Shown here in pieces: positions 43,070 to 51,640 of a stretch of DNA of 64,000 nucleotides. The notes beneath the pieces are model-generated. The model saw only the letters and a program-made list of their open reading frames with translations. It was not told the DNA's origin and did no database searches. The DNA is taken from NCBI GenBank assembly GCA_026708115.1, contig JAPOVL010000043.1, forward strand, positions 144,285-208,284, read 5' to 3'. Position 1 is the first letter of the stretch; each line of letters begins with the position of its first letter. The stretch is from Chloroflexota bacterium. GTDB lineage: Bacteria > Chloroflexota > Anaerolineae > Aggregatilineales > Phototrophicaceae. A program made the translations under genes and the position numbers.

Positions 43070-44272
43070 TTAATTCGGCGACCAGCTTATTTCCTCAATT
43101 CGGCAATCTAACTCTGCCAATTGCTGCAAGTCTCTGCCATCCCGCTTTATCTTGAACAGCCGACCAATATACTTATTTTCATCTCCGAATGAATAATCAT
43201 AATGGGAAAAGGCAATCCACTCGCTGTCGGGCGACCATGAAATCGAACTGCGGATTCTAATGTCATCAATTGTAACTGTTTGTATATCACCACTTTGGAT
43301 ATCGAGTACATACAGACGCGTTACAGATCTTTCATCTGGCATTTGACCCATTATCGCGATCCAGTTGCCATCCGGCGACCAGCGCGCGTCCCAAATCCTG
43401 TTCACATCCAGTGAAAAATCTACCGCCTTAGTCTTCACATCAACTATTTCCAGCTTATGAACATTATAAAAATAATAAAGTATTTCTTCGCTGTTTGGCG
43501 CCCATTCCAATCCTGCAATCCCGTGTTCCATTCTCTCCGGTTGCAAATCCGACCCATCAGGATTCCGGCCATAGGAGAGGACTTCATATTCAGAAAAAGC
43601 GTAGCGCTGTCTATCGGAAGACCAATCAAACGGACGCGACAAAACATATTCTGAAATATGGGGGTTGTCAGAACGACTGATTTCATGCCCGTTTAGGGAT
43701 ATTTGATGAATGCTCTGCTCGCTTATGAATGTAATAGAGCCGCCATCATCTGACCATACGGGAAAGGATTCGCGGCGATCGTTGTACGTTAAACGCAAGG
43801 ATTCCAATCCATCAAAACGAACCCGATATATCTCATATTTGGAGCTGCGCCAGAGGTTGTATTCAAGATTTTCGACAACCATTGCAATCCAAATGCCATC
43901 CGGCGACCAACTGATGTCTTCATGGCTCCGGAAAGGATGCTGACGCACCCGTCTCAAATGACTTCCATCCGAGTAAACAGTGTAAAGGCTGTTGCGAGGA
44001 TAATTGCCATGCTTGCCACAAGTGAAAGCGATCATCTCCGATGTTTTGCTTGCCGGCGCGGGCGTGATGACAGGCGGTCTTCTGATGTGATGGTTGATAT
44101 GCCATTGCAGTTCCGGCGAGGTCAGAACAACCGGAACGCTGCATATCAATCCCAAGGCGATGCAAGTTAGCGCGAACAGCCGCCGGCAGCCGATTGCTCT
44201 CGACGCGGGACGGCTTGGCTTGTTTGTTTCCCGCTTGACTTTGTTGTCGGCGTCCGACTTGGAATTCCTCAT
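43070..44272 (-). CDS. Membrane-anchored PD40 (TolB-like) beta-propeller protein
   Basis: About 400 residues. A Lys/Arg-rich N-terminus leads into one hydrophobic helix at about 33-52 (LFALTCIALGLICSVPVVL), then PD40 repeats ending in the SWSPDG pattern (ISWSPDGIWIAMVVE, ARWSPDGNWIAIMGQ, ISWSPDSEWIAFSHYD). The ATG at 44272 has TGGA 5 nt upstream. It is last in the minus-strand island after the HEXXH cassette and a second PD40 protein. It may be an outward-facing binding protein; an immunity role for the metallopeptidase cassette is a guess from position. Confidence 0.75.
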   Translation of the reverse strand: MRNSKSDADNKVKRETNKPSRPASRAIGCRRLFALTCIALGLICSVPVVLTSPELQWHINHHIRRPPVITPAPASKTSEMIAFTCGKHGNYPRNSLYTVYSDGSHLRRVRQHPFRSHEDISWSPDGIWIAMVVENLEYNLWRSSKYEIYRVRFDGLESLRLTYNDRRESFPVWSDDGGSITFISEQSIHQISLNGHEISRSDNPHISEYVLSRPFDWSSDRQRYAFSEYEVLSYGRNPDGSDLQPERMEHGIAGLEWAPNSEEILYYFYNVHKLEIVDVKTKAVDFSLDVNRIWDARWSPDGNWIAIMGQMPDERSVTRLYVLDIQSGDIQTVTIDDIRIRSSISWSPDSEWIAFSHYDYSFGDENKYIGRLFKIKRDGRDLQQLAELDCRIEEISWSPN

Positions 44273-44474
44273 CAGTTTCCAACATAAGTCATTCTGCCTC
44301 CATAGACAAGCCAAGCCGCTGCCGGCAAACCATCGACAGAACGCAAAGCCTACAGGCCTTCGGCATCGGCGCTGAATGAATGGCTGACTGCATGAAATCG
44401 GGGAGATACGGCGGGCTGGCCTCATCTCATAGGGCTGTTGGTGGGGATTTGTTCACTTTTCTTTGTTGTTTGCT

Positions 44475-45413
44475 CTAATCACTCAGTTCCACAGACACCT
44501 CAACTGTTGGTCTCCATGACATGCTGTCATCAAAGACATTTGTGTTGTCAATGATGAATTGCACATCGCTTTCCGGGTTGTGATACCAAATGCCGTCTAG
44601 CCCATCAGTCAATAGTTGCGGGACTCCAGCTTCAATCCCTACGGCATGATACACATAAAATGGATTGAGTGACATCTCTCCCTCAATTAACTTCGTCCTT
44701 TCTAATGTTTCGACATTCATGACATCTTTACCGGGATACCTAAAATAGATTTCATTCTCAGAGATATAATAGGGTCCATAATAGCCGCCATTATTGTGCG
44801 TCAATCGCTTCAAGCTTTTGGGATCATCAATGCTCAATGTAAAAATGTCGCTGGTCGTATGACTGGCTCCAGCATCCTTAGACACAAAGACAATTTGTCT
44901 TCCATCCAGCGACCAGGCGCCGTCATAGTCATCGGACAGTTCATTTGTTAATGTTACGATGCTGCCGTCCGCCAGCGAAATGAGACAGATGTCACCGTCA
45001 AACACATAGTCCCAGGGATTGCTATCTGCCTGTCTACAAAGGATCTGAGAGCCATCCGGCGACCAACGCGGGTAGAATTGGTTCTTGTCGCTATCCGCGG
45101 CTTTTACGACGTTGGAGCCATCGGCTTCCATAATCCAAATATCATAATCGCCGTCGCGATTTGATGAGAAGGCGATCCTCTTCCCATCCGGCGACCAATC
45201 CGGCTCGATATCATTGGCTGGATGATTGCTCAGGTTTCTGCGATTCTCGCCATTCAGTTGGATAGTGAATATGTCGCTAATGAGCTTATCCTCATTAACA
45301 TCGTTTTCTCTGGAGGCGAAGGCGATCATCTGCTCCGGGTCTTGAGCGTAAGTGAAATTGACACTTGCCCAGAGCAAACAGCCGATCACCATGACAAAAC
45401 AGAGTCTGCTCAT
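44475..45413 (-). CDS. Exported PD40 (TolB-like) beta-propeller protein
   Basis: About 312 residues. A signal peptide at 1-23 (FVMVIGCLLWASVNFTYAQ) is followed by PD40 repeats: PDWSPDGKRIAFSSNRDGDYDIWIMEADGS is a textbook TolB-type blade, then RWSPDGSQILCRQ and AWSLDGRQIVFVSKD. The ATG at 45413 sits one base after the TGA of the metallopeptidase cassette, so its translation is coupled to it. Coupling to a toxin-like cassette and export to the same compartment make it the best candidate immunity or inhibitor protein for that cassette, but PD40 proteins have many other roles. Confidence 0.75.
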   Translation of the reverse strand: MSRLCFVMVIGCLLWASVNFTYAQDPEQMIAFASRENDVNEDKLISDIFTIQLNGENRRNLSNHPANDIEPDWSPDGKRIAFSSNRDGDYDIWIMEADGSNVVKAADSDKNQFYPRWSPDGSQILCRQADSNPWDYVFDGDICLISLADGSIVTLTNELSDDYDGAWSLDGRQIVFVSKDAGASHTTSDIFTLSIDDPKSLKRLTHNNGGYYGPYYISENEIYFRYPGKDVMNVETLERTKLIEGEMSLNPFYVYHAVGIEAGVPQLLTDGLDGIWYHNPESDVQFIIDNTNVFDDSMSWRPTVEVSVELSD

Positions 45414-45414
45414 T

Positions 45415-47121
45415 TCACTCGTCCAGCCCTTGCAGCTCAAGGATTGCCTTATCAGAAAGCGGCAGTAGTTTGTCCGCGTCTACCCCGCTCAAATCTAACA
45501 GACCGAGGTGAGTCCATCCAATCTCGCCTTCTTCGGTCATATGAAGCACCATGTGCGGATAGCTTGAAGAACGCCCCAAAATAGTTGTCATTTCGCCAGG
45601 TCTTAATTTACCCGCTGCGATGTCGGGGTCTTCATTAATATTCCATATATCCAAGTTCGCCGCACCATCTAGAGTATTGCGGATCTCAACATGTGCAAAG
45701 ACGTCTTCTCTGGCGGTTACGCGGGGAAGTAAAGCGCTCTCGGGGTCACCCCAGTCGGTTACATCGATTATCTCATCTGGGCTTAGCCGAATCCGATAAC
45801 GCGCGTTTATGATATTCGGCATATTCCTTTGCATAAATAATCGCCGAACTTCGCCATAGGTTTCGAATTCTGGCGTCGGTATAGGAAATGAATCATCCGA
45901 ACTTGAATCCCCAAATGTTACTTGCCCGGCTCTGCCATCATAAACCCAGAACAGAAACATGTCCGCCCATGCCTCTTTAACTCTATATGATGGATCATCT
46001 TCTTCGGGGTCGAATTGCCGCGTGACAACAGGCGTAGACGAGTAATCCCAAATATCTTGTCGCTCCTTTATCCAATTTCGGCCTGATGCCTCTCCCCAGC
46101 CTTGTTCCTTAAAATATGGGTCATATCTAAATTGATCATTTAGGAGATTGACCGTTCTTGTAGGATACTTGGGAACTCGATTGCCAATGACATGGCCAAT
46201 CTCGTGCACAAGATTAAACTTGAACCAGTCACCACGATCCTCCCAACCCGGCTGTTAGAATTCGATTATATTATAAGTGTTGTCATATGTGCCGTCTGGG
46301 GCGATTTCAGCGGCAAATGTATCCGCATAATAGTCCGGCCCTTCAAGCGCAAGCCGTACATTTAAGGGACCGACAACGGCGCGGAATAGCGACGCGCTGT
46401 CTTCCGGTCTCGCGTATGGGTCCAACCTGTCTCTAACTGTCCACATGGCATCCGCCGATTCCTGCACCCCTCTGTAAACGCTATCTATGGCTTGGTATGA
46501 CCAGCCATCAATAGTGTTGTCGCCAATAACCCGCTGTGAAGTCAAAATAACCCCGTATTCATTCTCCAAGATCGCCAGTTGCGCTAAAGCTTCAGCCTCA
46601 GTCGGAGGTTCGGTCCCATTTCGATCTGCGATATCCTCCTGCCGCATCACCCGCTCCGCAGGATTACCCGCCTCCGCCAGCAACTGCGCCTCATATGCCG
46701 CGCGCGATTCCGCAGTCTCTGCCCGACTCGGCAAGGCCACGTGCTCCCGGTTGAATATCTCGTCCAGCAATTTCATCGTGTCGCCATCCCGCTCGTAAAT
46801 GTATTGCATCCCCGACGGCGTCACAACGATCAAATACCGCACGCCCAGCCACAGCGCCGCGTCAAAGTCCGCTTGCGAGCCCGGACTGTCGTTCCAGTGA
46901 TTGTGCACCAAGGCCGTGTTATGCGGATCCTTTATCATTTCCCGGTTCTCTTCCCGCAATGGCGTTTCGTCCTCACCGCCAAAGCGCCGGAATATCTCCT
47001 CTTTCGTCACGATGCTCACCGCCACCGCGCTCTCCAACCTGTCGTTAGTCAGATCTTTTCTGGTATGCTCCGTGGCGCCCAGCGCCAGTTCGCCGTTGGT
47101 TTCCAGTTGCGGGTGACCCAA
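45415..47121 (-). pseudogene. Third toxin-like cassette: JAMM-like domain plus HEXXH metallopeptidase, split by an in-frame TAA
   Basis: One 569-codon frame broken by a TAA at 46255-46257. The upstream part (47121-46258) holds a JAMM-like domain related to the full-length protein of this locus: NDRLESAVAV, then VHNHWNDSPGSQADFDAALWL (His-x-His, Ser, Asp kept; Pro changed to Trp). After it comes the shared linker EAGNPAERVMRQE, then a new C-terminal domain. The frame continues without shift past the stop into QPGWEDRGDWFKFNLVHEIGHVIG, whose HEIGH is a zinc-protease motif. The Glu of KEAWADMF may be the third ligand. The only codon available to restart is the GTG just before HEIGH, which is not credible. 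The frame begins at a TTG without a ribosome site, so the N-terminus is also incomplete. Confidence 0.78.
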
Positions 47122-47250
47122 TCCGGATTCGCAACCAGTTGTTCCGCGTTACAAACAACTGAATTCATCCGTGAGGCTTTCTGCTGTTGCTGTTGGCGGC
47201 GGTTATTCGATTGAGGGTAGCTTTATCAGATGAAGTCAATCTTTCGCAAT

Positions 47251-47775
47251 TTACCTGTATTTGTCCGGCAAGTACTCGTTGCAATTAAGATATGCTCCAT
47301 CTACGCGCCAATCATCACCATCGCGAAGCAGCGAAAAACAGATCTTTAGATAACTCCCCGGTTTTCTATCCAGGTCTGTAATGACCGCGCGACGCTCTAA
47401 CTCGACAATAGCAAACTCATCAGTCAAGTTGACAATTCTAAAGTATTCCCCAATTGCATGAGGTGGATAGCTGCCATGACATAAACCCTTATTACAATGA
47501 TCTATCTGCCTTTGCAACATGCGCTCTGTCACAACACTTTCCAAAACACTGGTATCGCCAGTTAGATGAGCCAAACCATCTCCAAAGTAGAAGGTCTCCA
47601 TAACCGATCTCAGTTCAAGCTCTCTGTCAGATTTAATCACAAAGCCCCAGTCGACCAAAACAGTCGAGATTAGAACGCCGATCACCACGCCGGCAATTAC
47701 CAGACAGCCTCCCCTGCGAAAAGAGCCTCTTCTACTCGTCTTGCGCGCCATCTTGCATTTCGTTTCTGACACCAT
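47251..47775 (-). CDS. Putative membrane-anchored immunity protein of cassette 2
   Basis: 174 residues with no family I recognise. A basic N-terminus and one hydrophobic helix at about 23-45 (CLVIAGVVIGVLISTVLVDWGFV) anchor it, with the remaining 125 residues probably outside. That part contains two Cys pairs (CNKGLC and a later C...C) that could form disulfides. The start at 47775 has AAGGG 6 nt upstream and overlaps the end of cassette 2 by 44 bp. Position, overlap and size are those of immunity genes in polymorphic toxin loci; the function is inferred. Confidence 0.6.
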   Translation of the reverse strand: MVSETKCKMARKTSRRGSFRRGGCLVIAGVVIGVLISTVLVDWGFVIKSDRELELRSVMETFYFGDGLAHLTGDTSVLESVVTERMLQRQIDHCNKGLCHGSYPPHAIGEYFRIVNLTDEFAIVELERRAVITDLDRKPGSYLKICFSLLRDGDDWRVDGAYLNCNEYLPDKYR

Positions 47776-48949
47776 GGATTAACCCTTGGAAATCCTCGAC
47801 CCATCTAATTTCTTCCATCGTTGTTGCGCTAAACTCTTGAGGATCGTACAGGTGCGCCCCTGGTTTTGCGCTTCGGTTGGCATGATATCCGATGAGAAAT
47901 GCTATTCGTTCTCCCCTAGTCTTCAGTTTTTTGTATTCAGGCAACGTCATCGCGATCGCCACTTCTGCTGCGATGTAGCCAAGAGCAGGCTCGTATATCT
48001 GTTGTATTCCGCCTAAATCGTCGCCTGCAAAATTAGGGAGCTCAGCTCTCCAAGCCCCATATTCCTCATCTGTCGGCGGAATGATGTTCATCGAATAGTC
48101 TCGCGTGCCTAAGTCGCGACCTATCTCTATATTTGCCTCAAACACACCATGTGAGAATGGGGTGCTATCAAAAGTTGCTGCAGCATCAAAACCAAGCAAC
48201 GGGGCATATATGCTCATGCCCAATGTTTCTGAATCCTGCTCAATTCTAGCTATTGCTTCGCGGTTTAGCGCGCCTATTCCAAATGAAGGATCTCCATCAA
48301 GCTTAGGTAACTTTGTGGAAGTCAATCTCCAAAACAAGTATGAAGGCGCTTGTAGTATAGAATTAAACCAGTCCCAGTTGCGCTGGTATGCTGGCAGATC
48401 TGCGTTTTCCAAACTACCCGGAGCACGCAGTTCTCTATAGATGATAGTGAACACCATTGCATTGTGCAACGACGGGTCCTCAACCTCGTATTCGTTTGCA
48501 ACATCCTCAAGGAATACGACCATTGCCGGGTCCAAGAAGAATTCGCGCACCAGTCTTGAATCCATGTTTACAGAGATCACCTCATCTTTAACATATTGTC
48601 GCATCACCCGTTCCGCCGGATTGCCCGCCTCCCGCGCGCTCTGCATCATATGCAATAAACGCGCCACCGCCGTCTCCACCGGATCCGACTCAACTGCAAC
48701 ACCAGAACCCTCAACCGGCGTCAGCCCTACCAACTTCCCGCCGCGGCGGTGGTAGTAATACCGCTCCCCAGAGGGCGTCACCACGACTAACCTTTCCGCA
48801 TCCAGCCAATCCGCAGCACCCAGGTCCGCCAGGGACCCGCGTGTGATCTTCGAATCATTCAAGATGACCAGGGTGTTGCTCTGCCCCGATAGCTTCTGGT
48901 GGATGTTACTGCTTTTGCTGGAGTTTGTTCCGGTAAACAGAACGATCAA
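47732..48949 (-). CDS. Second toxin-like cassette: truncated JAMM end, linker and divergent C-terminal domain (orphan module)
   Basis: The homologous part starts at LADLGAADWLDAERLVVVTPSGERYYY, which is the last third of the JAMM-like domain, so the catalytic His pair is missing. It then shares the linker AREAGNPAERVMRQ and ends in a different C-terminal domain of about 280 residues. That domain has a faint lysozyme-like pattern (AMVFTIIYRELR, then PSFGIGALNREAI, then IGYHANR). The first 37 or so residues read out-of-frame through the end of the preceding gene and have no ribosome site, so there is no credible start. It looks like a silent orphan module that needs recombination into the full-length gene to be expressed. 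Confidence 0.65.
   Translation of the reverse strand: MIVLFTGTNSSKSSNIHQKLSGQSNTLVILNDSKITRGSLADLGAADWLDAERLVVVTPSGERYYYHRRGGKLVGLTPVEGSGVAVESDPVETAVARLLHMMQSAREAGNPAERVMRQYVKDEVISVNMDSRLVREFFLDPAMVVFLEDVANEYEVEDPSLHNAMVFTIIYRELRAPGSLENADLPAYQRNWDWFNSILQAPSYLFWRLTSTKLPKLDGDPSFGIGALNREAIARIEQDSETLGMSIYAPLLGFDAAATFDSTPFSHGVFEANIEIGRDLGTRDYSMNIIPPTDEEYGAWRAELPNFAGDDLGGIQQIYEPALGYIAAEVAIAMTLPEYKKLKTRGERIAFLIGYHANRSAKPGAHLYDPQEFSATTMEEIRWVEDFQGLIHGVRNEMQDGAQDE
48600..48830 (-). repeat. 231-bp near-identical segment shared by toxin-like genes, copy in cassette 2
   Basis: It matches 50462-50692 in the full-length gene without gaps and with only a few mismatches (for example around 48648, 48694 and 48711-48722). 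The similarity ends sharply at both sides: at the linker RVMRQ on one end and just inside the JAMM motif on the other. Confidence 0.92.
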
Positions 48950-49622
48950 CGTCCGCGCGATAGATCAATTCGCCCGAAAAGATGGAAGACACCTTAACCG
49001 ACCAGCCATTTTTTCGTGGATGAAGTTTTATGGACAACGGGGAATGAGCGTTCCATTCATCACTGCCTATGCTGTTGAGTACATACTCCTTAGTGGCGGC
49101 AATATCTGAAGAGATTTCATGCCAATCGGGTTTAGGAATTGGTATCCGGCGCCCGCTCGCTCTCCATTGATCGAATTGTATGTCTAATTCACCGCGATCA
49201 ATGTTCCAAATGTACGTTTCTACAACAGCAGTATTTAATCTCCGTGAGAATGTACATATACGAGGATGTCGTACTCTGGCCCAAATGTGCGCGTAGGTCA
49301 AGGCGCAAGAATCCGCCCGACAATGATACCGAAACTCATAGGGCCAAATTGAGACAACCGTACCGTGCCAAGCCAACGCTGTTGATAGTTCATGATATAA
49401 CTGCTGCAATAATTCCACTTCCGAATGGCCAAGTGACGATACAACCTGTATAGACTCTTCAGACAGCGGCAGTTCCGTTGGAATGGCACAGAAGCCTTCC
49501 CAAGCCCGAATCAACGCGAAGGGGGCTATGAACATTACTAGCAGACAACCAAATGCCGTCGTACAGCCCCTGCGAGTAGCTCGCTTATTCTTGATTTTGA
49601 TCCCATCTGTAGAAGAGACCAT
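48906..49622 (-). CDS. Putative membrane-anchored immunity protein of the full-length toxin-like gene
   Basis: About 238 residues, no recognised family. A Lys/Arg-rich N-terminus precedes one hydrophobic helix at about 22-42 (TTAFGCLLVMFIAPFALI). The remainder, including a four-Cys stretch (YHCRADSCALTYAH, later RICTF), should lie outside the membrane. The ATG at 49622 overlaps the 3' end of the full-length toxin-like gene by 38 bp, and GGA lies 5 nt upstream. If the toxin acts on peptidoglycan, an outward-facing anchored protein is the expected kind of immunity factor. That role is inferred from position only. Confidence 0.6.
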   Translation of the reverse strand: MVSSTDGIKIKNKRATRRGCTTAFGCLLVMFIAPFALIRAWEGFCAIPTELPLSEESIQVVSSLGHSEVELLQQLYHELSTALAWHGTVVSIWPYEFRYHCRADSCALTYAHIWARVRHPRICTFSRRLNTAVVETYIWNIDRGELDIQFDQWRASGRRIPIPKPDWHEISSDIAATKEYVLNSIGSDEWNAHSPLSIKLHPRKNGWSVKVSSIFSGELIYRADVDRSVYRNKLQQKQ

Positions 49623-51513
49623 AGTGTTCCAGCACCTCGCCCCGTTTTCCAAGCACATCATCATCATAAGGTGAACCGTGCTCTCCTAAAGTCGCTTCCA
49701 CACCCTCGACAACGTTTTCGGAGCCACCAATGTTATATCGATTTTCTAGCCTGGCAATCGCCCCACCTAGCCCCTGATTATAGCCAACAGCCGTCATCAT
49801 CCACAGTTGATGTGTCGTGATATGAGGTTCAACATTGTTCTCATCTGAAATCGCTACACCATATTCGTCCAAAGATTTCACCAGATATTCGTGTATATGC
49901 TCGAGATACACGCCAGCAACTCTGATGGCAAATTCTTGACTTTCGAATAATTGACGACCAACTTCTCTGGGAATCCAGTTTCCTTCAGCATCTCTCATAC
50001 CGTCAATTAGGTCTTCAAAGCCGTCGAATCGTTCCGAATGCTTGGCAAGCATTTCAGTTGCTGTGGGCACCTGAATCTGGGCAGGCCCGTACGACGTTAC
50101 TAGAGGTGAATCGTACGCCGTATCAAAGTTCCAAGTTTCCAATGGGTTCCAGCTCCGTGACGCATCCTCCCAACGCAGGACCATCCCTATTAGTGCCGGG
50201 TCAATGTCTGTGCGTTCTGCTGTCTCTCTGATGGCAAGCGCTTCTGGAAAATCCTTCATGACTCTTAATGTGAAGTCATGATGCTGCATATCTTCCCCAA
50301 AGAATATTGCAGCCGCCTCGTGAAGAGCGCCCATATCACTTTCTTTAAGCGTCAAAATTGCTTCTAGGAGTTCCGTCACTGAACGATCGGTAGGATTAGA
50401 GATAAGGTTTAGCTTTTGAGCGGTGTTGACTAAACGATCTCGAAATCCCGGCTCCTCCTGCCGCATCACCCGTTCCGCCGGATTGCCCGCCTCCCGCGCG
50501 CTCTGCATCATGTGCAATAAACGCGCCACCGCCGTCTCCACCGGATCCGACTCAGCTGCAACACCAGAACCCTGAACGGGCTCCAGCCCTACCAACTTCC
50601 CGCCGCGGCGGTGGTAGTAATACCGCTCCCCAGAGGGCGTCACCACGACTAACCTTTCCGCATCCAGCCAATCCGCAGCACCCAGGTCCGCCCGCGATGC
50701 CGCCCCGTTGCCGGGATGGTTGTGGATCAATACAATATTGCGCCCCTCCGCCAACTTCCGTTGCTCTTCCTGCAAATTCACAGAGACTTCGTCTCCATAG
50801 CGAACAAATATGATCTCTCCCGTATCCCGATCAACTGCCACCACACTTTCCAGCTCATCGTTCGCTAAGTCTTCAATGACCTCTCGCGTCACCTCCTGGG
50901 CGCGTTGCAGACCCATCTCCTCGGCATACTTCCGCGTATATTCCTCCGCCAGCGCATCCGCCTCGTCATCCATGCCGTACTCGGCAAAATTGTCCCGCGG
51001 GTACGTTGCCGGCTCCGTATAATAACGCGCCGGAAGTCCTTCGTGGGTCAGCGCCGCCTCCACGCTGCGGACCAGCTCGTGGTCCCGCGCCGCGAAGTAG
51101 AATTTCAGATCGGCCGGATCAACCCCGCTGCCCGGCACATCCGCAATATCCGGCAAAGACTTGTCAGGAATGATCTCGCGTGGCCCGCGATTCTCCCCCG
51201 TTCGAATCCTGACCGTCCTCTCGCTCTGTGAAACGCGCGCTGAAGATGAGTTGTCATTCCCCGATCCTCGGTTCCGTACTCGGATAGACGAGAGCGGATT
51301 GTATGGTACGTGTTTGGGCTGGCTGACCGGCTTTGGATTAGGGTTTACAAACGGTAGAATGTCGTCGGGTATCCCCGCCCGAGCCGGCGGCGGGTCAGGC
51401 TTTACATAGACAGTAAGATAAGACGGCAAATACGATGATGGTTTCCTCGGCTTGGGCTTCGGCTTTGGCTTTGGCTTTGGCTTGTTACCTGGAAGTAGAT
51501 AGTATGGAAACAT
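49585..51513 (-). CDS. Full-length polymorphic toxin-like protein: (KP)n N-terminus, JAMM/RadC-like domain, lysozyme-like C-terminus
   Basis: 642 residues. Residues 11-24 are Lys-Pro repeats, followed by a Pro-rich low-complexity stretch to about 130. A JAMM/RadC-like domain spans about 215-310, with Glu222, His264-x-His266-Pro, Ser273 and Asp276 as the metal-binding and catalytic set. A linker (AREAGNPAERVMRQ, 339-352) is shared with the other cassettes. The C-terminal 290 residues resemble lysozyme/SLT folds: LRWEDASRSW with Glu449, SYGPAQIQVPTATEML (474-489) and MTAVGYNQGLGG (573-584). AGGAGA lies 6 nt before the ATG, and a good promoter lies 100 bp upstream. In polymorphic toxins a JAMM domain is known as a self-processing peptidase. 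No Sec signal is seen, so the export route is unknown. Confidence 0.75.
   Translation of the reverse strand: MFPYYLLPGNKPKPKPKPKPKPRKPSSYLPSYLTVYVKPDPPPARAGIPDDILPFVNPNPKPVSQPKHVPYNPLSSIRVRNRGSGNDNSSSARVSQSERTVRIRTGENRGPREIIPDKSLPDIADVPGSGVDPADLKFYFAARDHELVRSVEAALTHEGLPARYYTEPATYPRDNFAEYGMDDEADALAEEYTRKYAEEMGLQRAQEVTREVIEDLANDELESVVAVDRDTGEIIFVRYGDEVSVNLQEEQRKLAEGRNIVLIHNHPGNGAASRADLGAADWLDAERLVVVTPSGERYYYHRRGGKLVGLEPVQGSGVAAESDPVETAVARLLHMMQSAREAGNPAERVMRQEEPGFRDRLVNTAQKLNLISNPTDRSVTELLEAILTLKESDMGALHEAAAIFFGEDMQHHDFTLRVMKDFPEALAIRETAERTDIDPALIGMVLRWEDASRSWNPLETWNFDTAYDSPLVTSYGPAQIQVPTATEMLAKHSERFDGFEDLIDGMRDAEGNWIPREVGRQLFESQEFAIRVAGVYLEHIHEYLVKSLDEYGVAISDENNVEPHITTHQLWMMTAVGYNQGLGGAIARLENRYNIGGSENVVEGVEATLGEHGSPYDDDVLGKRGEVLEHYGLFYRWDQNQE
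50462..50692 (-). repeat. 231-bp near-identical segment shared by toxin-like genes, copy in the full-length gene
   Basis: Partner of 48600-48830. It covers the end of the JAMM-like domain and the linker, which is exactly the stretch needed for an orphan C-terminus to be swapped in by homologous recombination. Confidence 0.92.
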
Positions 51514-51612
51514 GATCTCTCTCCTAAATCATCAAACTCGTTCGCGAATGCGCCCGCTGCGATTTGCCCTGTCACAAGCCAGCCCCCGCGGCGCAATCTT
51601 CTGCATGCCCAC

Positions 51613-51640
51613 ATGATAGCACGTATGTTCTGTTTGTCAA
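51613..51640 (-). promoter_or_regulatory. Sigma-70-type promoter of the toxin-like gene
   Basis: On the minus strand, TTGACA at 51640-51635, a 16-bp spacer and TATCAT at 51618-51613. It lies about 100 bp upstream of the ATG at 51513. The -35 is perfect and the -10 differs at one or two positions. The rest of the 316-bp gap (51514-51829) holds no gene. Confidence 0.6.

Noticed and set aside
45415..46209. A separate 264-codon metallopeptidase gene starting at the GTG before HEIGH
   Set aside because: The start would lie directly before the zinc motif and has no ribosome site. The upstream frame is in the same phase and codes for the missing part up to the TAA at 46255.
51440..51490. Short tandem repeat GGCTTTGGCTTT looking like a microsatellite or CRISPR fragment
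   Set aside because: It is the coding sequence of the Lys-Pro repeat at the N-terminus of the toxin-like protein; the period is 6 bp and there are no spacers.
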